The notes beneath the pieces are model-generated. The model was not told the DNA's origin, made no database searches, and was given only the letters and a program-made list of their open reading frames with translations. The position numbers and the translations under genes were made by a program. Positions 23,561 to 34,189 of a DNA stretch of 64,000 nt are shown piece after piece. Positions within the stretch are counted from its first letter, which is position 1. Each line of letters opens with the position of its first letter. The DNA comes from Allacma fusca (Eukaryota; Arthropoda; Collembola; Symphypleona; Sminthuridae). The DNA is taken from the NCBI GenBank assembly GCA_947179485.1, contig OX359246.1:14384001-14448000 (forward strand), read 5' to 3'.

Positions 23561-23905
23561 GAATGAAGTATTAAGCTTTGAATTGTCCAGCGATAAAGGA
23601 ATTATTTGAGATAGTTAAAGAATTTACAAGATAATTATGACGCAAACTCTTGAGAATACCTGAGTGCTTTAATGACATAAAAAATTTGCAGATCTGTGTT
23701 GTTCGATATTGAAAAACATTTTCGACAAATATGCGCGAATAGTTTGCAAGGAAGTTTCTATGGAAGCTGCTGAAGGTACTTGTGAGCTCTTCAATGACAG
23801 ACGTCCTGCATGGAACTTGGCTTGCCCGATGCTCAAACTCATTTTTGAGATAAAACAAGAGTTTGCAAGGAAATTAGGAGGTCGTACCTCGGTACTTCAA
23901 TGACG
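23561..23905. repeat. IR-upstream repeat module without a neighbouring IR
   Basis: Two degenerate copies of the module: 'caaactcttgagaatacctg agtgctttaatgac' and then 'acttgtgagctcttcaatga' followed by 'acttggcttgcccgat' and 'gagtttgcaaggaaatta'. The same words occur at 34.4-34.6 and 35.1-35.3 kb upstream of IR gene 5. The short frames that cover it on both strands are not genes. Confidence 0.5.
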
Positions 23906-24703
23906 AAAATCATTGTCCACGTATGATTGTATACGTTTACTGGGGTCTAATCTTAAGATAATTTTTAGTAACTGGACGCACAAAACTTCAAAGAAAATTT
24001 CGAACTTTTTGTGTGGTTTCGACACGCTTAAAAACCAAAATACAAATATTCAACAAATTATCAGAAAGTCGGATTTTTTAGTCTACATATGGTGGCACCC
24101 GAAGATGCTGAAAATTTCGAAATGCCTTGTATATGAGTGATAATGCTAATATTAGTTCCAAGGTAAAGAGGTTTCAATAGAATGTATAGTAATTAATAAA
24201 ACTGAGACGTTCTTAATCAAATCCACGAATTGATATATTCACAATAATATCTCTAGATACTAGATTTAAACTCCAACACTTACAATATCAATTCAAATGT
24301 AAGGGTTGATTTACAATTTCGACTTACATTCTACAGCTGCATGTTTTGCTTACAGTTTGGACAAAGTATTTGTTAACTCAGTTGTTGTGCACAGAATGTC
24401 TTTATGCGTAAATGTAAAAATGAGCGAATAAATGTTAAAAATTGTGAGCAGAGTTTAACTTTAAAATAGCAAACAATAATTTAATAGAACAAACGCTGTT
24501 CAAAGGTTACAAAGCTTAGATAGAGCTGTTTGCTTTAGCTAGAAAAGATAGAGACTGGTGCATAAAATATATGGTTAGGACAAAGTTGCACCTTCCCATT
24601 ACCATACGTTTTTGCAAGGAGGGAAGCGAAGCGGACTGAAAAAATTATATTGGGCATTGACCTCTAATTTTCTTTTAGCGACAAGCTTCTAAACGTATAA
24701 ATA
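23906..24703. other. AT-rich spacer, no gene seen
   Basis: No supportable feature; small frames only. Confidence 0.35.
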
Positions 24704-24815
24704 AGAATATCGTCGGCTAAATTCTAAAAGGTACCATTTTCATTTGCGAACCCGTTTAAAAAGCATAGGTTGTGAAATTAAAATGGTACTTTTCGAATTT
24801 AGCCAACGATATTCT
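24704..24815. mobile_element. Palindromic MITE, 112 bp
   Basis: The left arm agaatatcgtcggctaaatt and the right arm, whose reverse complement is agaatatcgttggctaaatt, form inverted repeats of about 36 bp round a 40-bp loop. A second, more degenerate copy sits at about 44548-44633 (ending agccaacgat). The superfamily is not clear because no target duplication is visible. Confidence 0.6.
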
Positions 24816-24880
24816 GCTCTGATGTAAAATAGGAAAGAAAACGTGTGAATATTCTTGTACATGAGCAGCATTATTACAAT

Positions 24881-25763
24881 CAGACATGGAAAACGTTATC
24901 CGATAACGTTATTGAAAAACGTTATTAACCGAAAATTTGGCCTAACGGTTTTTGATAACTAAAACGGAAACCGATAGACAAAAATTCGGTTAAACGAAAA
25001 CAAAAGATAAGCTCGTTTAATTAAAAACGGAAAAAATACGGTTTTTTTTTCGTTTTCAAGCAAACCAATAAAATCGACCAGCACGCTATCTCCTGGTCGT
25101 CAAATAAAATCTGACGGCACCCTTCGTCAGACAATATTAAATTGAGTGTTTAGTGTCTTTCAAAATTGTATTTACAAAGATGTGCTGACCAAAAATCAGT
25201 GAAGCTTTTCAACATTTTAAATTAAAAAGCCAGGATCAATCATCTCGATGTTTAGTGGAATGTTGTGATTCAACAGTTCGGATATAATTTTATAGCGAAT
25301 TTATAGAAATTGTAGAATTGATCTCATGTCGGATATTCAGCAGTTCATAGTATATTTTTCAAAATAAATGGTTCTAATTCTTCTTACCATAAATAAGGGT
25401 TATCATGCTGAAACTCTTAAGTCTCTATGAAAGACAAAGATGAAAAAAGGGTGAAATCCTGAATGCAGTTTTGTTCCTCCGAAACAAAGAATTTTGAATA
25501 TAAAGGGATAAATGATTTTGCATGATTTTTTTAGTATGTATTATGCATTACAAAATTATAGAAAAAAGATACTGTGTATCGTTGAAGCTGAATAAGCTGT
25601 GAATACCGATATTAACGGTTTAACCGAATTTATTTTGAGCAAAAACCGTTTTAATCAAAAACCGTATTTCGAAAAACCGAAAACAAAAACAAAAACCGAA
25701 AAAACAATTCCAAAAACGTATGACTAGCAAACGAAAACCATATTTTTAGGTTTTCCAAGTCTG
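24881..25763. mobile_element. hAT-like non-autonomous element with perfect 8-bp TSD
   Basis: Ends CAGACATGGAAAAC and (reverse complement of the right end) CAGACTTGGAAAAC. The sequence attacaat occurs immediately before (24873-24880) and immediately after (25764-25771). Both subterminal regions (24890-25050 and 25600-25750) iterate 'aaccgaaaa'/'ttcggtt' words; the middle is plain AT-rich sequence without a transposase. A similar iterated word occurs at 46760-46810. Confidence 0.85.
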
Positions 25764-26139
25764 ATTACAATAAGATCACCAATCAAAAATTACAACTATG
25801 GACCCTTTAAATGTAACACACCTTTATGTATCTTTTACTTACAAATATGTCACCAAATTAATGCTTTGGTAAACGTGCAAGTGTTACAGATCATATTAGG
25901 CAAAAAGAACTGGGTATTTCTTAAATGCTGCTACATCACTAATACGCATACAGGACTTGGGATGACCAAAACTGCACGTTATTTGCAAGTATAATACTCG
26001 TTATGCTTATAAGCATCCGTTATTGCGAAATCTGACGGAACTATTGTTAAGTTGGTGACAAATGTTTCGATTTTTTCATTCAATTCACATGATTCATACC
26101 ATCTGGACAGATCGCATTTGCCATTAAAGATTTAATGAA

Positions 26140-26440
26140 AATAACTGAAATTGTGTGTACAAGTATCTACGGAGTGACGAGAAAACTCCGCCGGGGATTT
26201 TTACGCGGAGTTATTTATACGCCGGAAAACTCCGCGGGAAATTATAACGCGGAGAATTTTACGCCACGTGAGCGAAATTTACCCGGCGAAAATTACTTCG
26301 GAGATTATCATGCTTGATTATCATAATTTTCAACTACATCCGGAAAAAACAATTTAACTGTCAAGGTTTATATTTTCAATAGAATATTGTGAGACACTGG
26401 CATTACAAATGAGACCGTGTCAGCGAATTCTTTAAATTCA
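26140..26440 (+). repeat. Left arm of a 300-bp inverted repeat pair
   Basis: Matches the reverse complement of about 31420-31745 over most of its length: shared words include gagaaaactccgc, ggggatttttacgc, gagaaatttacccgg-like, aaattacttcggag, caactacatccggaaaaa, and beyond that caatttaact and agcgaattct. The part rich in 'cgcggag/ctccgcg' is internally repetitive. The arms flank the CACTA-like element nearly symmetrically (about 250 bp on each side). Confidence 0.7.
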
Positions 26441-26977
26441 TAATGCCAACAGTAATGCTTTGGTACCACTATAAATAAATGTCATGAGGATAGATGGTCA
26501 AAGATGAGGTAAATTCAACAGTTTAAATTTTAGCTTTCAGTCCAGGTCTGCATTCATCAACTCGTTACTTTCTGTACATATTTACGTATTGTCATTGATT
26601 AACGCAAATCAATAAAGGCGGCACAACGCTGACAAATGTATGAAATCCGCATAACAGATTCTTCCCAGGAAACTACACTTTACGGAGCCAGCACTGAACC
26701 AGCGCTGTACGTAACCGCTGGCTGAGTAACCGATTTGTCCGCTGGCATATAACCGGCACAGCGCTGGCCATCATCTCCGGCTCTAAGAGCTGGTCCGGCG
26801 CTGATTGCCAGAGGTTAGCCAGGATTTTTAACGGCGCCGTGCCAGCGCTGGTGTTTTGATGCATTTATATATAAGTATATTATATATGTAGTATTCGCAA
26901 TTAGAAATGTCCAATGTATTCACAACTACGGGATTTATTTGATTGCTTTACAATACAATAATAACCATTAAAACTTA

Positions 26978-27865
26978 CTAAGTATTAACATCCAAAGTTA
27001 GAGGCATGCAAACGTAAGAATCTGTCCCCAAAAAAGCAATACATTTTTTTAACAAACATGGCATAGGTAATTCCACTGACTGATTGTGAGATAACGACGA
27101 GCATTTGAAAATACATAAGGAGCGACTATCAATAGGATAATATTCCACTTTTTCCATACGACTAAATATTTTACAAATAATTATTCCTTCATCTGCATTT
27201 TTCAGGTCTACAATAAGTAGCATTTTAAAGTCTTTTGTCAGAAAACAATTATCCCCTGCATTATTTGATATAAGTACATTTTTATACATAAACTTATTGC
27301 CATATGACTTATTAACAAAACCTTTTGATTTTTCGGATATATTAATAGCTAAATTAAACACGTGCTCAGCTTCGGAAAGCCTATTAGCAACCTGAACTAA
27401 ACTATGCTTTTGTCCTCGGAGACATCTTTTTAAAAACTGCAAATAGTTCTCAAAACCGAACGCACTAAAATTGTCTAAACTACCAAAATTCAGACAATCG
27501 TCTGAAATATGTATTAGAGTATGTACATTGTAAGTTAAAAATTCCTTGCCGTATATTTTAATACATTCTCTTACAAACTGGCGCAGTAAATCTTTTGCCA
27601 CAGAATTAAAAGTTGGATTCGTTGAAGCTGAACTGAGAAGAATAAATGTTCCAGTACTTAATAGCAGAAAATGGCTATAAAGTTCCTTGGATAAAATTTC
27701 TTTTAGTGCGATCGGACCTGTATATAGTAGAAGCGTTCTGAACTCCGTTGCTTTAAAATGTTCCATTTCTTTTAAAGAACGGGGCGGGTTGTAAAAGTAC
27801 ATTGGCTTGAATACATGGAACGATTTTTGAACGTTTGGAATTTTATCAACAAAAAGCCTTGACAT
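26978..27865 (-). pseudogene. Transposase C-terminal fragment (TNP2/EnSpm-associated type)
   Basis: Open frame of 295 residues. It has the signature order of the transposase-associated region found next to DUF4806 genes in animal CACTA-like elements: PPRSLKEMEHFKATEFRTLL, YTGPIALKEIL, then NVHTLIHISDDC, GSLDNFSAFGFENYLQFLKR and NRLSEAEHVF. The upstream catalytic (DDE) part expected in such transposases is absent, so this is a truncated piece. The start shown is simply the first ATG of the open stretch; in the intact gene it would be an internal exon. Confidence 0.65.
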
Positions 27866-28015
27866 TCAATGTCAACGAATTATATTGAAGGAAACAATCG
27901 GAAGATCGAAAGTTTGGAAATCATTTAAACAGATACTAGTTGAATAAATGTTTCCATAAATTATGTGAAGTGCAATAAGTGCAGGGATATTTTAGCAGGC
28001 AATCACGCTAAGGAG

Positions 28016-28989
28016 TAGAGTATCACCCCGCGGCCCGTAAATTTTTACACGTGCCCGCCTGGCCCGAAACTAAAGTTCAGCAAAAAGCCCGGACCGGCCC
28101 GTAAAATTTAAAAAAGCCCGTAGCCCGCCCGCTAATACTAGTTCAACTTGTAAATCCATAGCTATAGACTGAGAACAATTTGCTTATTCAGTTTTGAATT
28201 TTCGAATTTTTTTGAAATGAAATTGGTAAGAGCTGGGGTTGCTTCCACTGCAGAATTCTTACAATTAGGTTTGACCAGAGTTGATGTCCCTCCTTGGAGC
28301 GAACGCCTGCTAGAATATTTCTGCACTCCTTGAACTTCACATAATTTATGCAAACCTATAGTCAACCCATATCTGTTTAAATGTCTTTCAAACTAGCCAT
28401 TTTCCGGCTCTGTCCTATAACTTAGTTCGTTGACAATGATTATGAAGGCTTTGTTTAAGAGATAAAATTACAAATGTTTGAAAACCGTTCCGTATATTCA
28501 AGACAAAGTACTTTTACAACCCTTGATCCTGCATGTACCACTCATGAATTTTTTCACAGGCTTTAACGGGCTTTCACGGTTTTTTAAAAATTGAAAAGAC
28601 CGTACCCGCCCGTAACCCGTCAAGCGTAATAAATTTTATCCGTACCCGCCCGAAGCCCGAGCGGGCCTTTTTAACGGGCTTACCTGCAAACGTTAACCGC
28701 CCGAGATGATCTACTAAGGAGGGACATCAACTCTGGCCAAACATAATTGTAAGAATTCTGCAGTGGAAGCAAACTCAGCTCTTACCAATTTCATTCAAAA
28801 AAATATTCTGGGTCTACAATGGATTTAAAAGCTAGACTGATATTAGCGGGCTGGATACGGGCTTTTTTAAATTTTAAGGGCCGGGCGGCCTTTATTGTGG
28901 AACTTTAATTTCAGGCCGGGCGGGCGCGAAAAACATTTACGGTCCGCGGGCGGGTACGGGCCTAAAATATCACGCGGGGTGATGCTCTA
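28016..28989. mobile_element. hAT-like fold-back element nested in the CACTA-like element
   Basis: Left end TAGAGTATCACCCCGCG and right end (reverse complement) TAGAGCATCACCCCGCG. Arms of roughly 300-400 bp face each other; the shared inner parts include 'gcttccactgcagaattctt' on the left and its reverse complement on the right. Subterminal zones iterate cccgcccg/gggcggg words. The 8-bp flanks (ctaaggag and attaacag) agree at only four positions, so the target duplication has decayed or the hAT assignment is wrong. It separates the transposase fragment from the DUF4806 gene and so arrived later. Confidence 0.65.
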
Positions 28990-29300
28990 ATTAACAGTAA
29001 TAAAAACAAATACTGGTTCCCCATCTGTGAGGGAAAATATTAAACGGGAAAAATGTTTGAGATACTCAGATTTGCTTCTTAGCGGATTTATTACTTAAAG
29101 GGTATATATACTATGAAAAATGCAGTTATAAGTACGTCTTCCACTGTTATTGCGCTTTGCTTAAGTAACAGTATTGTACGAATGAGAGTAGCAAGGAATG
29201 GATAAAGAGGAGTATGGCAATTGTATAAAATGCTTGGAGGATTGTGTGCAAGTGCATAACCAAGGGGGAAAGTATACATATACGTGTAATAAGTATGATG

Positions 29301-30797
29301 TTAAGCACAAGTGCAAGTTAAATTAAATATAAAAACGTTTTTACCAATAAGACATGGGCGTAGATGATGATTCTTAAAAGCTATTTTTGCATTCGCCCCC
29401 GAAAAGTTCATAGCTCGGCCCAATTCTGGAGAAATAAGCCGTTCAAGGATTCGCTTGATGCAGTCCTTCAAATCTGAACCTCCTATCCCTTTTAGATAAT
29501 TTGCCTGCAAATCGAATTGAAATTAAACATAATACTACATAGTAAACACTAAAATTGTTATCTTAATATATTACCTTTTATACTCATGTAATTATATTAT
29601 AAATAAATTCCTTACTAATTTAATTTGCTTGTCATTACTCTCCAGCCAGAGGTGCAAAGTTGCAAGTTGGCGTCTATCTCGGAGCGGAAATGAAATTCCG
29701 ACTGGTAAATTAAGTTCGTCGTCATGCAATGATGAAATCAAGTGCCGTCCAAGGCTTCTTGAGACGTGGTCCAATTCTTACGACAATTTAACCAATTTTT
29801 CGATGGTTACCACCTCAAAATCTACAAGATAAATGTTGCGTTAATTATTAAATGTGAGCAGGACAAATATTAGCGCTGTCATTACTTTGTAGTTCCGATC
29901 GAAACTGCTGAATGTCCAAAGTTAGTTGATCAAGTTTGGCGAAAATCTCCGATGTAAACTGTTGGTCACCCTGGTCTAAATTATTACTGGAAAATCGTAA
30001 CATGTGCTCTGGTTCGTAGGCTGGTGTGTCAGTTGGTAAATTAAATAATTTGCGATTACACATTACGTGCTTGAAATTCCTCATAAGTCTATTAATAATA
30101 GAAGTAATTTACAGGCAAAGTCTTGAAACACGTTGGGGATTAATGCGGGTTCAACATGATCTCTTGTATTAGTGTCAGAAGTGTCATCTATTTGAATCTC
30201 TTCATCAAAAACAGTCGTATTCTTGTAAATCTTGTAATTTGATCGGTGAGCTTGTTTTCTTAACACGCGACCACTATCAGTATTTCCAACTTCAGCATCA
30301 GTCAAATCAAAATCACTTCTGGAATCTTCTAACGCTTCCGAAGCTTTCTTTGCTCCCGTTCTTGCAATATGGAGATCGTCTAAAGTAGTCAAATTGAAAT
30401 TTAACTATCAGCATCTAAACTTATTAAGAAATTCAAGCCAACGGAATGATGTATATAATGTTTGTAGTAAGTCATATAAGTATTATTATTTAGTAAGAAT
30501 TAGCACCAAATAACCAAGTCATCCAAGTAATTATTAATAATAAAAAGAATAAAAATAATATAATATTAAAAAGAATAAATTACCGGAACCCAGTAGTACA
30601 TTGCACTGGAAAATTTTCCATGAAATTTTGGGATTTTCACTTGGGTGGTTGCCTTTTTTAATTAAATTGTTTAATTTTACTTTATCCATAATTTCGTGCG
30701 GCCAATTGCATTGATTATTCTTATCAAACAGCCATGATGCTGGCGCAACCTCGACCGTGTTGTCTTTAGAAAACTGTATTACATAATATAGCCCCAT
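29301..30797 (-). pseudogene. DUF4806-type gene of the CACTA-like element, multi-exon, with an in-frame stop
   Basis: Exon 1 (30797-30584) encodes MGLYYVIQFSKDNTVEVAPA followed by SWLF, W(P) and W(K)IFQCNVLLGSG, the usual N-terminal module, and ends at donor GTAATT. The second piece (from about 30380) begins after acceptor 'ctactttag' in matching phase with DDLHIARTGAKKASEALEDS, typical of the linker in this family. Further pieces are at about 30080-29848, 29800-29592 (TIEKLVKLS, then DHVSRSLGRHL and FPLRDRRQLATLHLWL; a TAA lies within this piece) and from about 29505 down to 29330 (YLKGIGGSDLKDCIKRILE, MNFSGANAKIAFKNH), the diagnostic C-terminal block. The role in transposition is not known. 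The in-frame stop indicates decay. Confidence 0.6.
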
Positions 30798-31419
30798 GGC
30801 GCTTTTAAAAGATTGCAGTTTGTTCAGACTTGTCTTTTTGCTATTATGTGAAGAATGGCGTAGACTCACAATCAGCTTTATTCAGCCGGATGGAAATAAT
30901 AAACCGCCGTCGTGTACATTTATGGGATAGCGCATGTGCTTGATTCTCGTTTTACAGTTATGGGCCAGATCTCTGTCAGCACTGGCCAGGTCGGGTAATT
31001 TTACGGGACGGCTCCAGCGCCAGCATTTCGGAATGCTGCCGGAAGTTATTTGCCACATTTGGATAAGACCTGGGATTAAGCTGGGTTTGGTACTGCTACG
31101 GAAAGCAGCTTTGGGCCGTCGCTGGATTGCAGCGCATTGCCATGGTCGGTGGTGAGCCGTTGGTTTCAGTTTCTAGCCACTACCGGGCCAAATCGTATGG
31201 TTTCCTGGGTTTGTAAATAAAATTCTTTGTCACTCTCCCCAGCAGCATAATTTACAACTCCTTCCTCTAGTGCTTTATGGATGCTGTCATCATGCGTTTG
31301 GTTGTTTGTTACCAAGTGCATTTTATGACTACTGTTTTGAAGAAACATTTGTATAAGAATAAAATTCATGTGTTACAGATAATACCTTCCACGTAAAAAC
31401 CTCCTGCGGAATTTTCTCT

Positions 31420-31745
31420 CACTTGGAATTTCAGAATTCGCTAGCACAATTTGTACTGGCAAAGTCTCACAATCTACTGAAAATACTACCCCTGGTAGTT
31501 AAATTGTTTTTCCGGATGTAGTTGAAAATGCGGCATGATAAACTCCGAAGTAATTTTCTCCGGGTAAATTTCTCTCACGTGGAGTAAAAATCTCCGGCGG
31601 AATTTTCTCCGCGTAAGAATCTCCGCGTAATAATCTCCACCCGGGCGTAATTAACTCCCGCAGAGTTTCCGCGGCGTAAAAATTTCGGCGTAAAAATCCC
31701 CAGCGGAGTTTTCTCGAAGCACGGTATCTACATTTGTAGTAACTT
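31420..31745 (-). repeat. Right arm of the 300-bp inverted repeat pair
   Basis: Reverse-complement partner of 26140-26440. It has one extra internal stretch of ctccgcg-type words compared with the left arm. The 87-codon minus-strand frame through it shares residues with a plus frame in the left arm (TPRERNLPGENYFG), only because the DNA repeats. Confidence 0.7.
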
Positions 31746-31804
31746 TCTGGAAAATTCAGCAAATCTTATATTGTATTCGTGGTCGTAAAACGTGGGATAT
31801 ATTT

Positions 31805-31873
31805 ACAAAGCCTGCCCCCCCTGACGTTGTTCGGGGGAAGGAGTGCCCCTTCGTACCCTCGCATTTCGGAGTG
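31805..31873. mobile_element. Solo decayed end of the 38600-39785 hAT-like family
   Basis: Reads cctgacgttgttcggggg, then gagtgccccttcgtaccctc and tttcggagtgctcgag, matching in order the right end of the element at 38600-39785 (cctgacgttttttgggaggg ... gttccggagtgcctg). It abuts the 3' end of IR gene 5. Confidence 0.5.
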
Positions 31874-31885
31874 CTCGAGGTAACA

Positions 31886-34027
31886 CTAGCGTATTATTCT
31901 TGGTCTCCTCCATCTTTTCCAAACGTTTATTCTGAATAGCTCACCTAGGAAAGATACTGCAGATGCAAACATTCCCGAACAATAAAACAAAAAGACAACT
32001 GTAAACGTTTCCAGTTTTAAACCAGTCAAGCTCGTCACATCTCTGGTTGCCTTCACGTTTCCCCAAATCAATGCTAACAAGTTATACTCGGTTCTTCCTC
32101 CACCAGCCAGTGGTTGGTTTCTTATTTGGCTGTCATTTCGGATCTGGGGTTTAATAGTTCTTCTTCTTAAAGAAATAAATTTCTTCATCTCATACAAGTT
32201 ATTGTACACATCGAAATACCTTCGCCATAGTGACCATAAGCCGGACTCCACTATTCGGAAAAGCTTTTCCGTGTAGTTTTCTGTGAAGAAGTTCCTTGTA
32301 ATTATTACAGGAACTCTCTCTGTGAACAGTTCTATGCTAGGACCTCGAAGGACTAATGACTTACTTCTTGAGATTTTGATCAGAAGTGAGTATAGTTCCA
32401 GGAACCCTTCTTGTTGTATGAAAATGTAATTATTTGGTAATTTGAATGACTGATTTGATGAAGGAAGATAGATATCCTTGCCTGCAGATGTTTGTGAATA
32501 AGCAATCACGGCAGTTGTTGCACTTGTAAAAACCAATTTATTGCTCAGCTGTGACAATGTATTTTTTAATCTAGGGGTTAGTTTCGCTTCGGTCTGCAGA
32601 CCCTCAATTGTTGAATGCACCAGCGAGTGCTTCGAATGATCTTTGGTTTCGCGTGTAAAATAAAAGAAGGCGGGAGATACTAAATACTGCCCTGATTTTA
32701 CAATATCTTCCAAATTTTTTGGAATGTTAGGTGTAGATAAGGTCGTCAGGAGCGAAAACATGTTTCCTGTATAATCGTTACTAATGATGATGCCCATCAA
32801 AGCCCAAATTGAAAGTAAAAAGGCTCCCTTTTTACCAAGAATCTGCAAGGACTGCTTTGCTAGGAGTTGACATTGATCCACAAGAAAAAATATCACAATT
32901 TCAGAAACATTAAGAGCATGTGACTTTTGACTTATTACAAACTTTATCCCAAGAATGGTTACTGCTGCTGATAATGCAATTAAACTCCAAGTGATAATAT
33001 CCAATCCATCCCATAAAGCTGAGCGCATTAAAGTAAGATCGGAAACGACAAAAACGAATTTGAAACTGCGGAAATGTTCGGCAGTTATTACATAGTCGAA
33101 CAAAAATCCCCGAGTGTAGTTTGCTATCCGAGCTGTTGAAACAGGATCAGCGATTAATCCAAAAAGAACAACGCTAACATGATATGACACTTCGCTAAAG
33201 TATTTTTCCAAATAAATATCCTCATCGGACATAAAAATCGGTGTGAAGTTCAATTTGAGACCAAGTAATTGTTGTGCACAAGAACCCACCGCGTCAGAAT
33301 GTTTTAAAGGGCTGCAAACAGCTCGCGGTACCATCATGTTTTGCGTTACTAGTCCGTGTCTCAAGTCTCCGTGAATACCATTTACTAACATACCGATGCC
33401 GTCTAGATCCAGGTTAGTTATATTCAAAAACATCTGCTGGTGTTCTAGTGTGTTTTTTTCCATCAGGCATGACATACAAAGAAGCTGGGAATACTCTCCT
33501 TGCCGGATGAAAATAACTTTTGCGAACGATAAGAGAAAGTAATAATACGAAGCTGGCGTTCGTTTTAAATAATACAGATTTTCCTGGGGACCTCTGTTTG
33601 TTAGCAGGACCACGTAATTAGGATTCTCCTTCTGCCAGTAAGTTAAGAACAGGAAATAAATTAAATTTTCATCAGCATTATGCCGGATATCAATCATTTC
33701 CTGCGTATGACATTGAACATAACAATTAACAAATCGTGTAGTGAAGGGAGAAAATTCTTTATGGACTTTAAAACTTTCGTTCTTTTCGAAAATATCCCAA
33801 CCAATTATTGGAGTGAACGGTTTGTAACTGTAGAAGCTAGCGATTTCCGAAATTTCATCGGAAAAACGAAAACCACAATTTATTGTACAGATTGTCATCA
33901 GCTTTATAATACAATTACGAAATATAGAATAAGTTTGAGCGTTGACAATTTTATTATTGTACACATTGTTCAATTTAATTGGTATCCCAGCTACAATTAA
34001 AATTTGGGAGAAAAGTAGCTGCCACAT
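31886..34027 (-). CDS. Divergent ionotropic receptor (IR), gene 5 of the array
   Basis: Intronless, 713 residues. Start MWQLLFSQILIVAG, cysteine-containing lobe (AVCSPLKHSDAVGSCAQQ), first helix after SALWDGLDIITW, pore segment VDQCQLL (Asp and Cys replace residues of the common LEQGQLP), second helix then DYTGNMFSLLT, S2 motif IVESGLWSLW, last helix (VVFLFYCSGMFASAVSFL) and a basic tail. Closest by eye to gene 4 (15846-17969) throughout. No lesion seen. The altered pore segment in genes 4 and 5 may change ion selectivity, but this is inference. Confidence 0.85.
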   Translation of the reverse strand: MWQLLFSQILIVAGIPIKLNNVYNNKIVNAQTYSIFRNCIIKLMTICTINCGFRFSDEISEIASFYSYKPFTPIIGWDIFEKNESFKVHKEFSPFTTRFVNCYVQCHTQEMIDIRHNADENLIYFLFLTYWQKENPNYVVLLTNRGPQENLYYLKRTPASYYYFLLSFAKVIFIRQGEYSQLLCMSCLMEKNTLEHQQMFLNITNLDLDGIGMLVNGIHGDLRHGLVTQNMMVPRAVCSPLKHSDAVGSCAQQLLGLKLNFTPIFMSDEDIYLEKYFSEVSYHVSVVLFGLIADPVSTARIANYTRGFLFDYVITAEHFRSFKFVFVVSDLTLMRSALWDGLDIITWSLIALSAAVTILGIKFVISQKSHALNVSEIVIFFLVDQCQLLAKQSLQILGKKGAFLLSIWALMGIIISNDYTGNMFSLLTTLSTPNIPKNLEDIVKSGQYLVSPAFFYFTRETKDHSKHSLVHSTIEGLQTEAKLTPRLKNTLSQLSNKLVFTSATTAVIAYSQTSAGKDIYLPSSNQSFKLPNNYIFIQQEGFLELYSLLIKISRSKSLVLRGPSIELFTERVPVIITRNFFTENYTEKLFRIVESGLWSLWRRYFDVYNNLYEMKKFISLRRRTIKPQIRNDSQIRNQPLAGGGRTEYNLLALIWGNVKATRDVTSLTGLKLETFTVVFLFYCSGMFASAVSFLGELFRINVWKRWRRPRIIR

Positions 34028-34076
34028 TGTTTTGGATCACTTGGTCGACTTGGTAAGATTGCCAACTAAATTGTCG

Positions 34077-34084
34077 ATTTTATA
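34077..34084 (-). promoter_or_regulatory. Candidate TATA box of IR gene 5
   Basis: TATAAAAT on the minus strand about 50 bp upstream of the start at 34027, inside a block ('ttttataacttgaagac' on the plus strand) that is nearly identical to the one upstream of gene 4. Confidence 0.5.
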
Positions 34085-34189
34085 ACTTGAAGACAAAATC
34101 TGGGAAGCAATTGCTTTACCTTGGGTTTGTGGGAAGAAATTTTTAAAGTAGCGGTGCTCCCAAGTAGTAGATGCAAATGTAATCGTCAT

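Larger units (their letters stand above)
26692..31170 (-). mobile_element. Decayed CACTA (EnSpm)-like DNA transposon
   Basis: Contains, on one strand, the C-terminal part of a transposase (26978-27865) and a DUF4806-type gene (29301-30797), a gene pair known from animal CACTA-like elements. Both ends are GC-rich and carry subterminal copies of an 'agcgctgg' word (26692-26860: gaaccagcgctg, acagcgctggcc, gccagcgctggt; right end: cagcactggcc, ctccagcgccagc, cgctggattgcagcg). The outermost bases compare as CACTGAACCAGCG on the left and, reverse-complemented, AACTGAAACCAACG on the right. The homology may extend outward to 'cccaggaaac' on both sides, so exact borders are uncertain. Several lesions and a nested insertion (28016-28989) make it non-autonomous. 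Confidence 0.6.

Noticed and set aside
31499-31762. 87-codon frame sharing TPRERNLPGENYFG with a plus frame at 26135-26317
   Set aside because: The similarity comes from the inverted repeat DNA; frames are on opposite strands and other parts do not match.
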